Below are positions 34,121 to 43,055 of a stretch of 64,000 nt of DNA, piece after piece. How positions within the stretch are numbered: the stretch's first letter is position 1; the number at the start of each line of letters is the position of its first letter. The DNA comes from Saccharopolyspora galaxeae. Lineage in GTDB: Bacteria; Actinomycetota; Actinomycetes; Mycobacteriales; Pseudonocardiaceae. The stretch is taken from positions 372,001-436,000 of the forward strand of contig NZ_JADDUE010000004.1 in assembly GCF_016526145.1 (NCBI RefSeq), in the 5' to 3' direction. The translations under genes were made by a program, and so were the position numbers. The notes beneath the pieces were generated by a model, which was not told the DNA's origin, did not search any database, and saw only the letters and a program-made list of their open reading frames with translations.

Positions 34121-34849
34121 CGAGCTGTTCGGGTCGTCGAGGCGACGGACCAGGTCGCGGAACTCCAGCAGGCCCACCGCCCCGGACGGTTCCGCCTCGG
34201 CGGTCTCCACCCGGCCCAACCGGTCGGCGGCCAGCCGTTCGCCGAGCGCGGCGTCCAGCGGCAGGAACGTCAGCGCCGAACGCGCCTCGGACTCCAAACC
34301 GGCGAAACCGGGGTGGTAGACCGCCACGTCCACCAGCCCTTCGCCCTCGTCGACGCGCGCGAACACCCGCACCTCGTCGAGCGCGTAGCGCCGGTCGCGG
34401 AGGTTGACCGTCACCTGCGTCGGGTCCGGCACCGGCGGAACCGAGTCGTGGTACTCGAACAGGGCGTCGGCCTCCGGGGCGGCCGCCTTCCACGCGTCGG
34501 TGTAAGGCCGCAGCTCGGGATCGGCCTGCGCGCTGATCACCAGCGCGTACACCGCCTCTTCGCCTTGCTCGACGGAGAACGTGAGGTCCGGGTGCACGCC
34601 CGCGACGGCCTCGGCGAGCTGGTGGTCGAAGCGCTGCGGGGCGCCTTCGCCGAGGGCGGCGGCGACCTCCGGCAGCAGTTCTTCCCAGCGGCGCCAGAAC
34701 TCATCGGCCTTCGCACGCGCATCGGCGGTGACTCCGGATTCCGGCGCGGTGTCGAGCGGTGCGGCGCCGGTCGACGTGCCATCGGCACCGGCTTCCGCGG
34801 CCTCGGCTGCGTCGGCATCGGCACGGCGGCGGCGCAGGAACCTCATCAT
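34115..34849 (-). CDS. Conserved actinobacterial protein of unknown function
   Basis: About 244 aa from ATG 34849 (a second ATG follows directly). It opens with a basic run, MMRFLRRRR, then an Ala/Glu-rich linker, then an alpha/beta domain beginning near residue 55 (FWRRWEELLPEVAAALGE). Segments such as VYALVISAQADPELRPYTDAW and VDVAVYHPGFAGLE suggest a soluble fold. No catalytic motif is recognised. It resembles uncharacterised actinomycete proteins with a DUF695-like feel, but I would not name a family. Confidence 0.6.
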   Translation of the reverse strand: MMRFLRRRRADADAAEAAEAGADGTSTGAAPLDTAPESGVTADARAKADEFWRRWEELLPEVAAALGEGAPQRFDHQLAEAVAGVHPDLTFSVEQGEEAVYALVISAQADPELRPYTDAWKAAAPEADALFEYHDSVPPVPDPTQVTVNLRDRRYALDEVRVFARVDEGEGLVDVAVYHPGFAGLESEARSALTFLPLDAALGERLAADRLGRVETAEAEPSGAVGLLEFRDLVRRLDDPNSSE

Positions 34850-34941
34850 GCGCTCATTGTGCAAGCCGCCCGCCGCCCGCCGTGGCGATTCCCGCCGATC
34901 CGCATCGAGTCCGCGGCGGGCGCCCGCGCGGCTTCGTCAGC

Positions 34942-34987
34942 AGTGAACGGGCCGTTCGCCCGCTCCCATCGGTCCAGCGGTTCGCAC
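34942..34987. repeat. Dispersed palindromic element, degenerate copy H
   Basis: AGTGAACGGGCCGTTCG starts the left arm; the right arm is partial (CGGTTCGCAC). It lies 17 bp before the end of the DUF6461 gene. Confidence 0.55.
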
Positions 34988-35003
34988 TTCGGACGAGTGG
35001 GGG

Positions 35004-36050
35004 TCAGGACAGGGCGGCCGCGGCCAGGTCGGAGATGGTGGCCTGCTCCAGCCGGAGCCTGCGGGACTCGGCCAGCGTCCCGAGCAGGCCCACCAGCGGA
35101 TCGTCGTTGGTGGCCTGCCGCAGCACCTCCAGCGCGCGCACGCGGGCGCGGTCGGCGCTGGTGGCCGGACCGCGGTGCAACTCCCAGCGGCGCAGCCGCA
35201 CGAGCTCACCGATCCGCCCGGCGTCGAACTCCGCGCCGGTTTCCAAGGCCCGCAACGTCTCGGTCACCTCGGGCCACCCGAACCCGTCGGCCACGTCCAG
35301 CACGTACCGCGCCACACCCACCGCGGCACGCCCGCACCTCGACGACCCTGCGCGGCGGAGTTCGCTCAGCAGCGCCGCCGAATCCGGGTGCTCGGGCCAG
35401 ATGCGCGCCAGCCCGACCTCGTCCAGCAGCTCCTCCGGGGAGGCGGGCAGGTCCTGCGGCCAGGGCGCGACGGGGTAGGTGAGGAAATCGCCTTCCAGCC
35501 ACTCCGGGGTGAGCGGGCATCCGGTGATCCGGGCGGCGAGCGCGAGCATCAGCTCGACGCTGTTCTCACCCCGCTCCTCCGAGCCGCTGCCCGCCCACGG
35601 CAGCCCGGCGCGGATCTCCTCCAGCTCGTCCGGGGCGACGCCGAGCCGGTACTCCGGCATCAACGCCTCGAACGAGGTGCGCACCGCCCCGTCCACCGCG
35701 TGCGAGAACCGGGTGAGCCCGTTGACGTCCCAGAACGCCGACACCGCCGCGGTGCCCGCGCTGACGCGCCGCAGCACCTCGCGGCGGGTGCCCTGCAGCC
35801 CGCCGTCCTCGGCCACCAGCGTCCAGCCGTCCCCGGTGCGCAGGCCGATCACCGGGTAGCGGTCCTGGTGCGCGAACGCTTCCTCGCAGAACTCGTCGAA
35901 GTCGAGCTTCTGCACGTGCTCGGTGACCGCACCGAAGCCGCGCCCGACGCGGTCCGCGTCGACGCCGCGCACGAAGGTCAGGCAGGCGGCGTCCTGGATG
36001 GTGCTGCGGTGCACCCAGGAGAACCGCGCCACTTCGCCGGTGTTGGACAC
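35004..36050 (-). CDS. DUF6461-like protein
   Basis: About 348 aa from GTG 36050, which follows AGGAAAA at 7 bp. The N-terminal segment with DAACLTFVRGVDADRVGRGFG and GWTLVAEDGGLQGT looks like the DUF6461 family of Streptomyces and relatives. The C-terminal half is helical with a repeated Glu/Arg pattern and no catalytic motif I can name. Actinomycete-restricted; the role is unknown. It may be cytosolic, with no signal peptide or membrane helix. Confidence 0.65.
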   Translation of the reverse strand: MSNTGEVARFSWVHRSTIQDAACLTFVRGVDADRVGRGFGAVTEHVQKLDFDEFCEEAFAHQDRYPVIGLRTGDGWTLVAEDGGLQGTRREVLRRVSAGTAAVSAFWDVNGLTRFSHAVDGAVRTSFEALMPEYRLGVAPDELEEIRAGLPWAGSGSEERGENSVELMLALAARITGCPLTPEWLEGDFLTYPVAPWPQDLPASPEELLDEVGLARIWPEHPDSAALLSELRRAGSSRCGRAAVGVARYVLDVADGFGWPEVTETLRALETGAEFDAGRIGELVRLRRWELHRGPATSADRARVRALEVLRQATNDDPLVGLLGTLAESRRLRLEQATISDLAAAALS

Positions 36051-36183
36051 GACGTTTTTCCTACCACCGTTGAAACATCCGAGTGACCCGAACCGCATAG
36101 ATTGATCTTGCATGATCGGTCCGCGGGAACCCCGAAGCGCATCCGACCGCGGGCCTCGGCGGCCGGATGACCTCGCAAGGCCC

Positions 36184-37218
36184 TCAGCGGTGCGCCTCCT
36201 CCTGGAAAACCTCGGTGAGATCCCGCACCAGCCCGAACGCCCGCCGCGCCCAGTCCGGCGTCGCCCCGGCGAGGCCGCAAGCGGGGCTCACCATGCTGCG
36301 CTCGATCAGCACCCGCGGCCCGAAACCGAGTCGTGCGGCCAGCTCCAGTCCCGGCCGAGCCAGTTCCCGAGCGTCCGGGCGGTTCGCCGGTTCGGTTCCG
36401 GGTACCAGGCCGAGCAGCAGCGTGGTGCCTTCCTCCCACGCCTCCCCCAGCTCGTCGGCGAACGCCCCGGACACCGAGCCGAGCCCGGTCGCGTCCAGCG
36501 CCACGGCGCCCGCACCGGCCCGCCGCAGCAGCGTCACCGGCGGCCGGTCGGCGCAGCAGTGCGCGATCACGGGCGCGCCGGAGACGTCCGCGAGTTCGCC
36601 GATCACCTCGCCCAGCAGTTCCCGCACCTCCGGCTCCGGAACCGCGAGAACGTTGCCGTAGCCGGAGGGAGTCTTCAGCGATCCGGCCAGCACCGCGGGC
36701 AGCGACGGCTCGTCGAGCTGCACCACCACCCGCGCACCGGTGCGCGCCGCGACCTGCTCGACGTGCCGGGACAGGCCCTCCACCAGCGACGCGGTGAAGT
36801 CCCGCAGCGCGCCCGGGTCGGTGAGCACGCGGTGCCCGCGCTCCAGCTCGACCCCGGCGGCCAGCGTCCACGGCCCGGCCGCCTGCACCTTCACCGCCCG
36901 CGGCGCGCCCGCCTCGGCGACCGCCTGCTCGACGGCGTCCAGGTCCCAGCGCAGCAGGTCCACCGCGCGCCGCTGATCCCGGCCGGGACTGCCGGTCACC
37001 CGGTAACCGGACGGCACGACCTGCACCGCGAGATCCACCAGCAGACCGGCGGCGCGCCCGATCAGGTCGGCGCCGACGCCGCGCGCGGGCAGTTCGGGGA
37101 ACGGCATCAGCCCGGGCAGCTCGCCCGCCACGACCCGCGCGGTCTCCAACGGGTCGGTGCCCGGCATGGAGCCGAGGGCGGTGGCGGTGCCGGGGTTCCA
37201 CGCTGCTTCATCGCTCAC
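36184..37218 (-). CDS. MetE-like (cobalamin-independent methionine synthase) C-terminal domain protein
   Basis: A 344-aa barrel equivalent to the catalytic C-terminal half of MetE only; the N-terminal half is missing. The zinc ligands remain: the His-Cys pair in VIAHCCADRP and the Cys of SPACGLAGA. Pocket motifs GSMPGTDPLETARVV and VVQLDEPSLPAVLAG are present. It corresponds to Rv3015c downstream of ligA. It probably transfers a methyl group from an unknown donor to a thiol rather than using methyl-THF-triglutamate. GTG 37218 starts it. Confidence 0.82.
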   Translation of the reverse strand: MSDEAAWNPGTATALGSMPGTDPLETARVVAGELPGLMPFPELPARGVGADLIGRAAGLLVDLAVQVVPSGYRVTGSPGRDQRRAVDLLRWDLDAVEQAVAEAGAPRAVKVQAAGPWTLAAGVELERGHRVLTDPGALRDFTASLVEGLSRHVEQVAARTGARVVVQLDEPSLPAVLAGSLKTPSGYGNVLAVPEPEVRELLGEVIGELADVSGAPVIAHCCADRPPVTLLRRAGAGAVALDATGLGSVSGAFADELGEAWEEGTTLLLGLVPGTEPANRPDARELARPGLELAARLGFGPRVLIERSMVSPACGLAGATPDWARRAFGLVRDLTEVFQEEAHR

Positions 37219-37300
37219 CCGGCCATTCTGACGTGGCGGCCCGCGGCTGATCGCGAGGGATTCCCAGCAAGCGCACCGGACGGGTGATCCCGGCGGCCTG

Positions 37301-37319
37301 AAAGGTTAGGCTAACCATG
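37301..37319. promoter_or_regulatory. Iron box (IdeR/DmdR type)
   Basis: Contains AGGTTAGGCTAACC, the palindromic core of the actinobacterial iron box (consensus TTAGGTTAGGCTAACCTAA, about 14 of 19 bases match). It lies 92 bp before the siderophore-binding lipoprotein gene. Fe2+-loaded IdeR/DmdR would repress that gene when iron is plentiful. Confidence 0.8.
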
Positions 37320-37410
37320 CTCGATCCGGGGATCCGGCTCGGCGCCTGTTCCGGTTGCTCGCCGGACCACCCGCGCCGAACGAGAGCAAGACCGTCGCCA
37401 AGGAGTTCCG

Positions 37411-38361
37411 ATGCCGTCACTTTCCCGCCGCGGCCTGCTGCACGCCGCGACCGCGCTGGCCGCCGCCGGAGTCGCCGGGTGCGCGCAACAACCCGGCGGG
37501 GCGGCGCCGGAAGGACCGTCGCGCAGCATCGACACGCACCTCGGCCCGGTGCGCATCCCGGCGAATCCGCAGCGCGTGGTGTGCCTCGACCAGTACGCGA
37601 CGCTGGCGCTGCTGGACGTGGGCGTGCGACCGGCGGCCACTGTGGACGGACTCGACGACTGGATGCCCGCGCAGCACCTGGCGGCATACCGGTCGTTACC
37701 GCGGGTGGGCGGTTACCAGCCGGAGTTCGAGCGGGTGCTCGCCGCGCAGCCCGATCTCATCATCGGCAACAGCGCGTTCACGCTCAGCGGCGGCGACACC
37801 TACGAGAAGCTCAGCTCGCTGGCGCCGACGGTGATCCTGACCTCGCTGGTTTCCGGGCAGTGGCAGGACATGGCGCTGCAAGCGGCGAACGCGGTGAACC
37901 GCCCGGAGCCGATGAACCGGCTCCGCGAGCGCTACCTGCAGCGGGCGGCGCAGATCCGGCAGCAGCACGCGGATGCGTTGGCGCGCACCGAGTTCAGCCT
38001 CATCGCGTCGTTCAAGCAGGGCTCGTGGAACCTGTGCCTGCCGGACTCGTGGAGCGGGGTGGTGCTGACCGAGGCCGGAGCCCGGTTCGCGGGCGCTTCG
38101 GCCGGGCGCACCGGCAGCGCGGTCGAGCAGTCCTTCGAGCAGATCGGCGTGCTGGCCGACTCGGACGTGATCTTCTACCAGGTCAACCCGGACGGCGCGG
38201 TGGACCCCGCGATGCAGGCGCTGCTCGACCAGGGCGCGTACCGGAACCTGCCCCCGGTGCGCGCGGGCGGGGCCGTGCCGCTGCGGAACCTCTACGTGTT
38301 CAGCTTCACCCAGGCGCTCGGCGCCCTCGACGAGCTCGAAGCCGTCCTGCGCGGCCGCTGA
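37411..38361 (+). CDS. Iron-siderophore ABC transporter substrate-binding lipoprotein (Tat)
   Basis: A 316-aa FhuD/FepB-type binding protein for ferric siderophores. The signal peptide has the twin-arginine motif SRRGLL and the lipobox VAGC at about residue 24, so it is probably exported folded by Tat and lipidated. The two lobes follow: PQRVVCLDQYATLALLDVG, then RVGGYQPEFERVLAAQPDLIIG, and VGGAVPLRN near the end. ATG 37411 follows AGGAG at 5 bp. There are no permease or ATPase genes nearby. The iron box upstream indicates IdeR-type repression. Confidence 0.92.
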   Translation: MPSLSRRGLLHAATALAAAGVAGCAQQPGGAAPEGPSRSIDTHLGPVRIPANPQRVVCLDQYATLALLDVGVRPAATVDGLDDWMPAQHLAAYRSLPRVGGYQPEFERVLAAQPDLIIGNSAFTLSGGDTYEKLSSLAPTVILTSLVSGQWQDMALQAANAVNRPEPMNRLRERYLQRAAQIRQQHADALARTEFSLIASFKQGSWNLCLPDSWSGVVLTEAGARFAGASAGRTGSAVEQSFEQIGVLADSDVIFYQVNPDGAVDPAMQALLDQGAYRNLPPVRAGGAVPLRNLYVFSFTQALGALDELEAVLRGR

Positions 38362-38400
38362 CCGACGTTCGCGAAGTGCCGAGCCCTTCCGGCCGATCGG

Positions 38401-38483
38401 GACGAACGGTCCGTTCACTCCGAAACGGTCTCGAGTGAACGGCCTGTTTGACCAATCTATTCGGACGAACGGTCCGTTCACTC
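38401..38483. repeat. Dispersed palindromic element, copy D plus a half copy
   Basis: A half unit, GACGAACGGTCCGTTCACTC, lies at 38401-38420. The complete unit at 38433-38483 starts GAGTGAACGGCCTGTTTG and ends GACGAACGGTCCGTTCACTC. Both lie between the convergent iron-binding and mnmA genes. The half and the right arm are identical. Confidence 0.88.
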
Positions 38484-38499
38484 CTGAACGTCGCTCGGG

Positions 38500-39588
38500 T
38501 TAGCGGGTTGCGGAGATCAAGGCGCTGCCGAGCACGACGTCGCCCGCGTCGTCGGGGCGGTAGAGCACGATCGCCTGGCCCGGCGCCACGCCGCGCAGCG
38601 GCTCGTCGAGCCGGACGCTCAGCCCGCCGTCGGCGACCTCCGCGACGGCTCCGGCGGTGCCGCCGTGCGCGCGCACCTGCACGACGCACTCGGTGGCACC
38701 GTCCAATTCCCGCTCCGAAGGCCAGATCGGCCGCTTCGCGTCGATGCCGGTGACGCCGAGGTCCTCGGCGGAACCGACCTTCACGGTCCCGGAAACCGGC
38801 TCCAGCGAGAGCACGTAGCGCGGTTTGCCGTCCGCGGCGGGCGCTTCGATGCCGAGGCCCTTGCGCTGGCCGACGGTGAACCCGTGCACGCCGGTGTGGT
38901 GCCCCAGCACCGCGCCGCTTTCGGCGTCGACCAGCTCACCCGGGCGCTCGCCGAGCTTGGACTCCAGGAACCCGCGGGTGTCGCCGTCCGGGATGAAGCA
39001 GATGTCGTGGCTGTCCGGTTTCTGCGCCACCGCCAGGTCGCGCTCGTCGGCCTCCGCGCGCACCTCGGACTTCAGCGAGTCGCCCAGCGGGAACATCGAG
39101 TGCCGCAGCTGCTCGGCGGTCAGCGAGGCCAGCACGTAGGACTGGTCCTTGCCATCGTCCCGGCTGCGGCGCAGCTCCGGCACGCCGTCCCGGACCACCA
39201 GGCGCGCGTAGTGGCCGGTGCAGACGGCGTCGAAGCCCAGCGCCATCGCCTTCTCCAGCAACGCCTCGAACTTGATCTTCTCGTTGCAGGTCAGGCAGGG
39301 GTTCGGCGTGCGCCCGGCGGCGTACTCGCCGACGAAGGTCTCGATCACCTCTTCGGTGAACCGCTCGGCGAAATCCCAGACGTAGAACGGGATTCCGAGG
39401 ATGTCCGCGGCGCGGCGCGCGTCCCGGGAGTCCTCGACCGTGCAGCAGCCGCGGGCACCGGTGCGCAGCGTGCCGGGCTTCGCCGACAGCGCCAGGTGCA
39501 CGCCGGTGACGTCGTGCCCGGCGGCGACCGCGCGGGCGGCGGCGACCGCGGAGTCCACCCCGCCGCTCATCGCTGCCAGTACTCGCAC
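38500..39588 (-). CDS. mnmA: tRNA 2-thiouridylase
   Basis: Thiolates U34 of tRNA-Lys, Glu and Gln with sulfur from IscS and ATP. The chain is about 362 aa. The PP-loop is MSGGVDSAV, and the catalytic cysteines are in [12 protein letters not shown] and [14 protein letters not shown] 39588 matches the mycobacterial start [10 protein letters not shown]; a GTG three codons earlier overlaps the iscS stop (GTGA) and is also possible. It follows iscS in a two-gene sulfur-transfer operon. Confidence 0.95.
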   Translation of the reverse strand: MRVLAAMSGGVDSAVAAARAVAAGHDVTGVHLALSAKPGTLRTGARGCCTVEDSRDARRAADILGIPFYVWDFAERFTEEVIETFVGEYAAGRTPNPCLTCNEKIKFEALLEKAMALGFDAVCTGHYARLVVRDGVPELRRSRDDGKDQSYVLASLTAEQLRHSMFPLGDSLKSEVRAEADERDLAVAQKPDSHDICFIPDGDTRGFLESKLGERPGELVDAESGAVLGHHTGVHGFTVGQRKGLGIEAPAADGKPRYVLSLEPVSGTVKVGSAEDLGVTGIDAKRPIWPSERELDGATECVVQVRAHGGTAGAVAEVADGGLSVRLDEPLRGVAPGQAIVLYRPDDAGDVVLGSALISATR

Positions 39589-39593
39589 TGCTC

Positions 39594-40826
39594 TCACACC
39601 TCCGTCGTGGCGGTCGTCGGACCCGCCGCCCTGCGCAACCCGGTCAGCCCGGCGTTGCGCGCCCGTTCCACCACCGGCCCGATCGCCTCGGTCAGCGCCC
39701 GCACGTCGGCCTCGGTGGAGTCGTGCCCCAGCGAGAATCGCAGGGAGCTGCGCGCGGCCCGCGCCTCGGCCCCCATCGCCAGCAGCACGTGGCTCGGCTC
39801 GGCCACTCCGGCGGTGCAGGCGGAGCCGGTGGAGCATTCGATTCCGTTGGCGTCCAGCAGCATCAGCAGGCTGTCGCCTTCGCAGCCGGGGAAGGTGAAG
39901 TGCGCGTTGCCGGGCAGCCGGGACCATTCGCCGTCCTGCCCGCCCGCGCCCGGATCGCCGTTGAGCACGGCGTCCGGCACCGCGGCGAGCACGCCGCTGA
40001 TCAGCTCGTCGCGCAGCTTCGCCAGCGCCGGGCCGTGCTCCGGGCGTTCGCGCACCGCTTCCCGCACCGCGCTGGCCAAGCCCAGCACGCTCGGGGTGTC
40101 CAGCGTGCCGGAACGCACTTCGCGCTCCTGGCCGCCGCCGTGCAGCACCGGAGTGCATTCGACGTCGCGAGCCAGCAGCAGCACGCCCGCGCCGTAGGGA
40201 CCGCCGAGCTTGTGGCCGGTCATGGTGAGCGCAGCGGCGCCGGAGGCGGCGAAGTCGACCGGCACGGTGTCCACCGCCTGCACCGCGTCGGTGTGCAGCG
40301 GCACGCCGTAGCGGTCCGCGACCGCGGCCAGCCGCGAGATCTCGTTGACCGTGCCGACCTCGTTGTTCGCCCACATCACGGTGATCATCGCGACGTCGTC
40401 CGGGTTCGCGCGCAGCGCCTCCTCCAGCGCTTCCGGGCGCACCCGGCCGACCTGGTCGACCGGCAGCCAGGTGATCTCCGCGGCTTCGTGCTCGGCCAGC
40501 CACTCGACCGCGTCCAGTACCGCGTGGTGCTCCACCGCCGAGGCGAGGATGCGGCGCCGGTTCGGGTCCTTGGCGCGCCTGGCCCAGTAGATGCCCTTGA
40601 CCGCGAGGTTGTCGCTTTCGGTGCCTCCGGCGGTGAACAGCACCTCGGAGGGGCGCGCTCCCAGTGCCGCGGCGATGCCCTCGCGGGACTCCTCCACGGC
40701 GCGGCGCGCGCGCCTGCCCGAGGTGTGCAGCGAGGAGGCGTTGCCCAGCTGGGCCAACGCCTCGCTCATCACCGTGACCGCCCCCGCGCGCATGGGGGTG
40801 GTGGCGGCGTGGTCGAGGTAAGTCAT
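39594..40826 (-). CDS. iscS: Cysteine desulfurase
   Basis: PLP-dependent removal of sulfur from cysteine, supplying MnmA and possibly Fe-S assembly. The 410-aa chain opens [14 protein letters not shown], has the PLP Lys in MTGHKLGGP, and the persulfide Cys in [17 protein letters not shown] binds the cofactor. ATG 40826 is the start. It overlaps or abuts mnmA and gives it sulfur directly; no other isc/suf gene is nearby. Mycobacteria have the same iscS-mnmA order (Rv3025c-Rv3024c). Confidence 0.95.
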   Translation of the reverse strand: MTYLDHAATTPMRAGAVTVMSEALAQLGNASSLHTSGRRARRAVEESREGIAAALGARPSEVLFTAGGTESDNLAVKGIYWARRAKDPNRRRILASAVEHHAVLDAVEWLAEHEAAEITWLPVDQVGRVRPEALEEALRANPDDVAMITVMWANNEVGTVNEISRLAAVADRYGVPLHTDAVQAVDTVPVDFAASGAAALTMTGHKLGGPYGAGVLLLARDVECTPVLHGGGQEREVRSGTLDTPSVLGLASAVREAVRERPEHGPALAKLRDELISGVLAAVPDAVLNGDPGAGGQDGEWSRLPGNAHFTFPGCEGDSLLMLLDANGIECSTGSACTAGVAEPSHVLLAMGAEARAARSSLRFSLGHDSTEADVRALTEAIGPVVERARNAGLTGLRRAAGPTTATTEV

Positions 40827-40913
40827 CGCGACACCAGGGTAAACCAGGCGTGCACCGGTCCGGCCGGGCTCGTCGGCTCCGGGCGGCTCAGGTCTCAGGC
40901 GCGGTCGCGCGGC

Positions 40914-42308
40914 TCAGGTCCCAGCCGCGGCCGCCCGGCGCAGGACCCGCACGGCGCACAGCACCGCGACGCAGGCCAGCAGCAGGTCCAGCGGCACCAC
41001 CCCGGCGGTGGCGGCACCGGGCCGGGACATCGCGGCCACGAGCACTCCGCCCAGCCCCACCAGCAGCGCCTGCCCGAGCATGTCCGAGAGCTGCAGCGCG
41101 GCCGAGTTGAACCCGCGCCGCTGCGGTTCCGACAGCGACAGCACCCGGACCGAGGTGCTGGAGATCGCGATGCCCATGCCCGCACCGCCCAGCGACCACA
41201 GCCCGAACACCGCCCACGCGGGCCCCCAGACCGGCGCGATCAGCACCAGTCCGGCGACCGCGGTAGCCACCAGCAGCAGACCGGCGCCGACCAGGTACTC
41301 CCGCCGGATATCGCGCCGGGAGCTCTGGAAGAACGCGCCGGCCGACCAGCCCAATGATCCGACGGTGAGCGGAATTCCGGCCGTGGCAGGCGAGTAGCCG
41401 TGCACGACCGACAGCGTCAGCGGCACGAACGCCTGCGCGGTGATGAACACCCCCGCGAGCAGCCCGCGCGCGAGCACCATCACCGGAATCCCGGACTGCC
41501 CGCTGAAGGTGCCGCGCGGCAGCAGCATTCGCAGCGACGGAGCCAGCACGACCAGCGCCACGGCGCCGATCACCACGACCGGCACGGAGGTGTTCCCGTC
41601 CGTCGCGGTCTGCGCCGCCCAGTTCACCCCGACGACCCCGGCCGCAGCACCCACCGCAGCCAGCGGCAATCCCGGCGCACCGGCCGGGGATGCGGTCTCA
41701 CCGGCCCCGAGCCGCCGCACCGTCGGCACCAGCAGCAACGCCCCCACCAGCATCAACGGCGCGAGCCCGAGGAAGGTCCAGCGCCAGCTGAGGTGCTCGG
41801 TGAGCAACCCCGTGATCGCGGGCCCGACCAGCGCGGGCACCACCCAGGCCGCGGACAGCGCACCGAACGCGGCAGGCCGATCCCGCTCCGGGTAGACCCT
41901 GGCGATCAGCACGTACAGCGCCACGATCTGCCCACCGGCGCCGATGCCCTGCATGGCGCGCGCCACCAGCAGGCTCGGCATGTCCGGGGCGAATCCGGCG
42001 ATCAGCAGCCCGAGGCCGAAGGTCGGCATCGCCACCAGCAACGGCGCCCCTGGGCCGCGGCGGTCGGCGATGCGCCCGCCGACGACGTTGCCGATCGCGC
42101 TCGCCGCCAGGAAGACGGTGAACGGCCACGAGTACCACTGCTCGGCGTGCAGCTCGCGCACGATCGTCGGCAGGGCGGTGCCGATGCCCATCGCCTCGAA
42201 CGCGGCCAACGTGATCACCAGGACCAGGCCGATGGTGAAGTTCCGCCGCCCCGGGCTCCACAAGGCGCTTTCTGAGGTTCCGTCAACGCGCACCCGGCGA
42301 GCCTGCAA
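40914..42308 (-). CDS. MFS multidrug exporter
   Basis: 464 aa from TTG 42308, or 459 from GTG 42293. About 14 hydrophobic segments are seen. The opening NFTIGLVLVITLAAFEAMGIGTALPTI and GGRIADRRGPGAPLL are MFS motifs. The antiporter motif C appears as VVPALVGPAITGLLTEHLSW. It belongs to the DHA2-like efflux proteins of actinomycetes. It is divergent from the SRPBCC gene. The 98-bp gap holds a CTTGCAC/GTACAAG inverted repeat. Confidence 0.85.
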   Translation of the reverse strand: MQARRVRVDGTSESALWSPGRRNFTIGLVLVITLAAFEAMGIGTALPTIVRELHAEQWYSWPFTVFLAASAIGNVVGGRIADRRGPGAPLLVAMPTFGLGLLIAGFAPDMPSLLVARAMQGIGAGGQIVALYVLIARVYPERDRPAAFGALSAAWVVPALVGPAITGLLTEHLSWRWTFLGLAPLMLVGALLLVPTVRRLGAGETASPAGAPGLPLAAVGAAAGVVGVNWAAQTATDGNTSVPVVVIGAVALVVLAPSLRMLLPRGTFSGQSGIPVMVLARGLLAGVFITAQAFVPLTLSVVHGYSPATAGIPLTVGSLGWSAGAFFQSSRRDIRREYLVGAGLLLVATAVAGLVLIAPVWGPAWAVFGLWSLGGAGMGIAISSTSVRVLSLSEPQRRGFNSAALQLSDMLGQALLVGLGGVLVAAMSRPGAATAGVVPLDLLLACVAVLCAVRVLRRAAAAGT

Positions 42309-42326
42309 CTTGCACGGGGGTACAAG
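42309..42326. promoter_or_regulatory. Inverted repeat, possibly a MerR-type operator
   Basis: CTTGCAC, GGGG and GTACAAG form a 7-4-7 inverted repeat with one mismatch, next to the MFS start and 80 bp before the SRPBCC gene. A second small palindrome (TGCAACTTGCA) overlaps it. MerR family sites are of this size with a G/C-rich centre, but no merR gene is adjacent. Confidence 0.4.
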
Positions 42327-42406
42327 TCCAGCGAAGTCGCCCGCACGGGCGCAACGCCTGGTTCAATCGCGCCCGGGATGCGCACTTTCGGCGAAGGAGA
42401 GCACCG

Positions 42407-43033
42407 ATGCCCGAGGTCGAGCAGCAGATCAATGCCGTCACCCGCACGGTGGGCACTCGCGAACTCGAAGCAGGCACGGCGAACGTCGTGACGATCGCGC
42501 AGAGCTGCCCGGCGCCCGTGGCGGACGTCTGGGACGCCTGCACCAACGCCGAGCGGATTCCCCGGTGGTTCATGCCGATCAGCGGTGACCTGTCCGAAGG
42601 CGGCCGCTACCAGCTGGAGGGCAACGCGGGCGGCACCGTGCAGCGCTGCGACCCGCCGAACGGCTTCGACGCGACCTGGGAGTTCGGCGGCGCGACGAGC
42701 TGGATCGAGGTGCGGCTGACCGCCGAGGACGCGAGCAGCACGCGGATGGAGCTGCGCCACATCGAACTCGACAACGACAACTGGGCCGAGTACGGGCCGG
42801 GAGCCGTGGGCGTCGGCTGGGACATGGGGCTGCTCGGGCTCGCGGTGCACTTCACCGGCGACTCGGCGTACGGGGCGGAATGGATCGGGTCCGCGGAGGG
42901 CAGCCGGTTCGCGTGGCTCAGCAGCAAGGCGTGGTGCGCGGCGAACATCGCCGCCGGAACGCCGGAGGCGCAGGCCACGGCGTGCGCGGATCGCACGACG
43001 GCGGCCTACACCGCACCGCCGGAAGGGTCCTGA
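42407..43033 (+). CDS. SRPBCC / AHSA1-like protein
   Basis: 208 aa of the Aha1-like START fold. The helix-grip signature is CPAPVADVWDACTNAERIPRWFMPISGDL, followed by GGRYQLEGNAGGTV and a long final helix near WDMGLLGLAVHF. It is a small-molecule binding or polyketide-cyclase-like protein with unknown ligand, soluble and cytosolic. ATG 42407 follows an AAGGAGAG ribosome site. It is divergent from the exporter and may share its control region. Confidence 0.85.
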   Translation: MPEVEQQINAVTRTVGTRELEAGTANVVTIAQSCPAPVADVWDACTNAERIPRWFMPISGDLSEGGRYQLEGNAGGTVQRCDPPNGFDATWEFGGATSWIEVRLTAEDASSTRMELRHIELDNDNWAEYGPGAVGVGWDMGLLGLAVHFTGDSAYGAEWIGSAEGSRFAWLSSKAWCAANIAAGTPEAQATACADRTTAAYTAPPEGS

Positions 43034-43055
43034 GCCCGCGGGTGACCGCCCGGGC

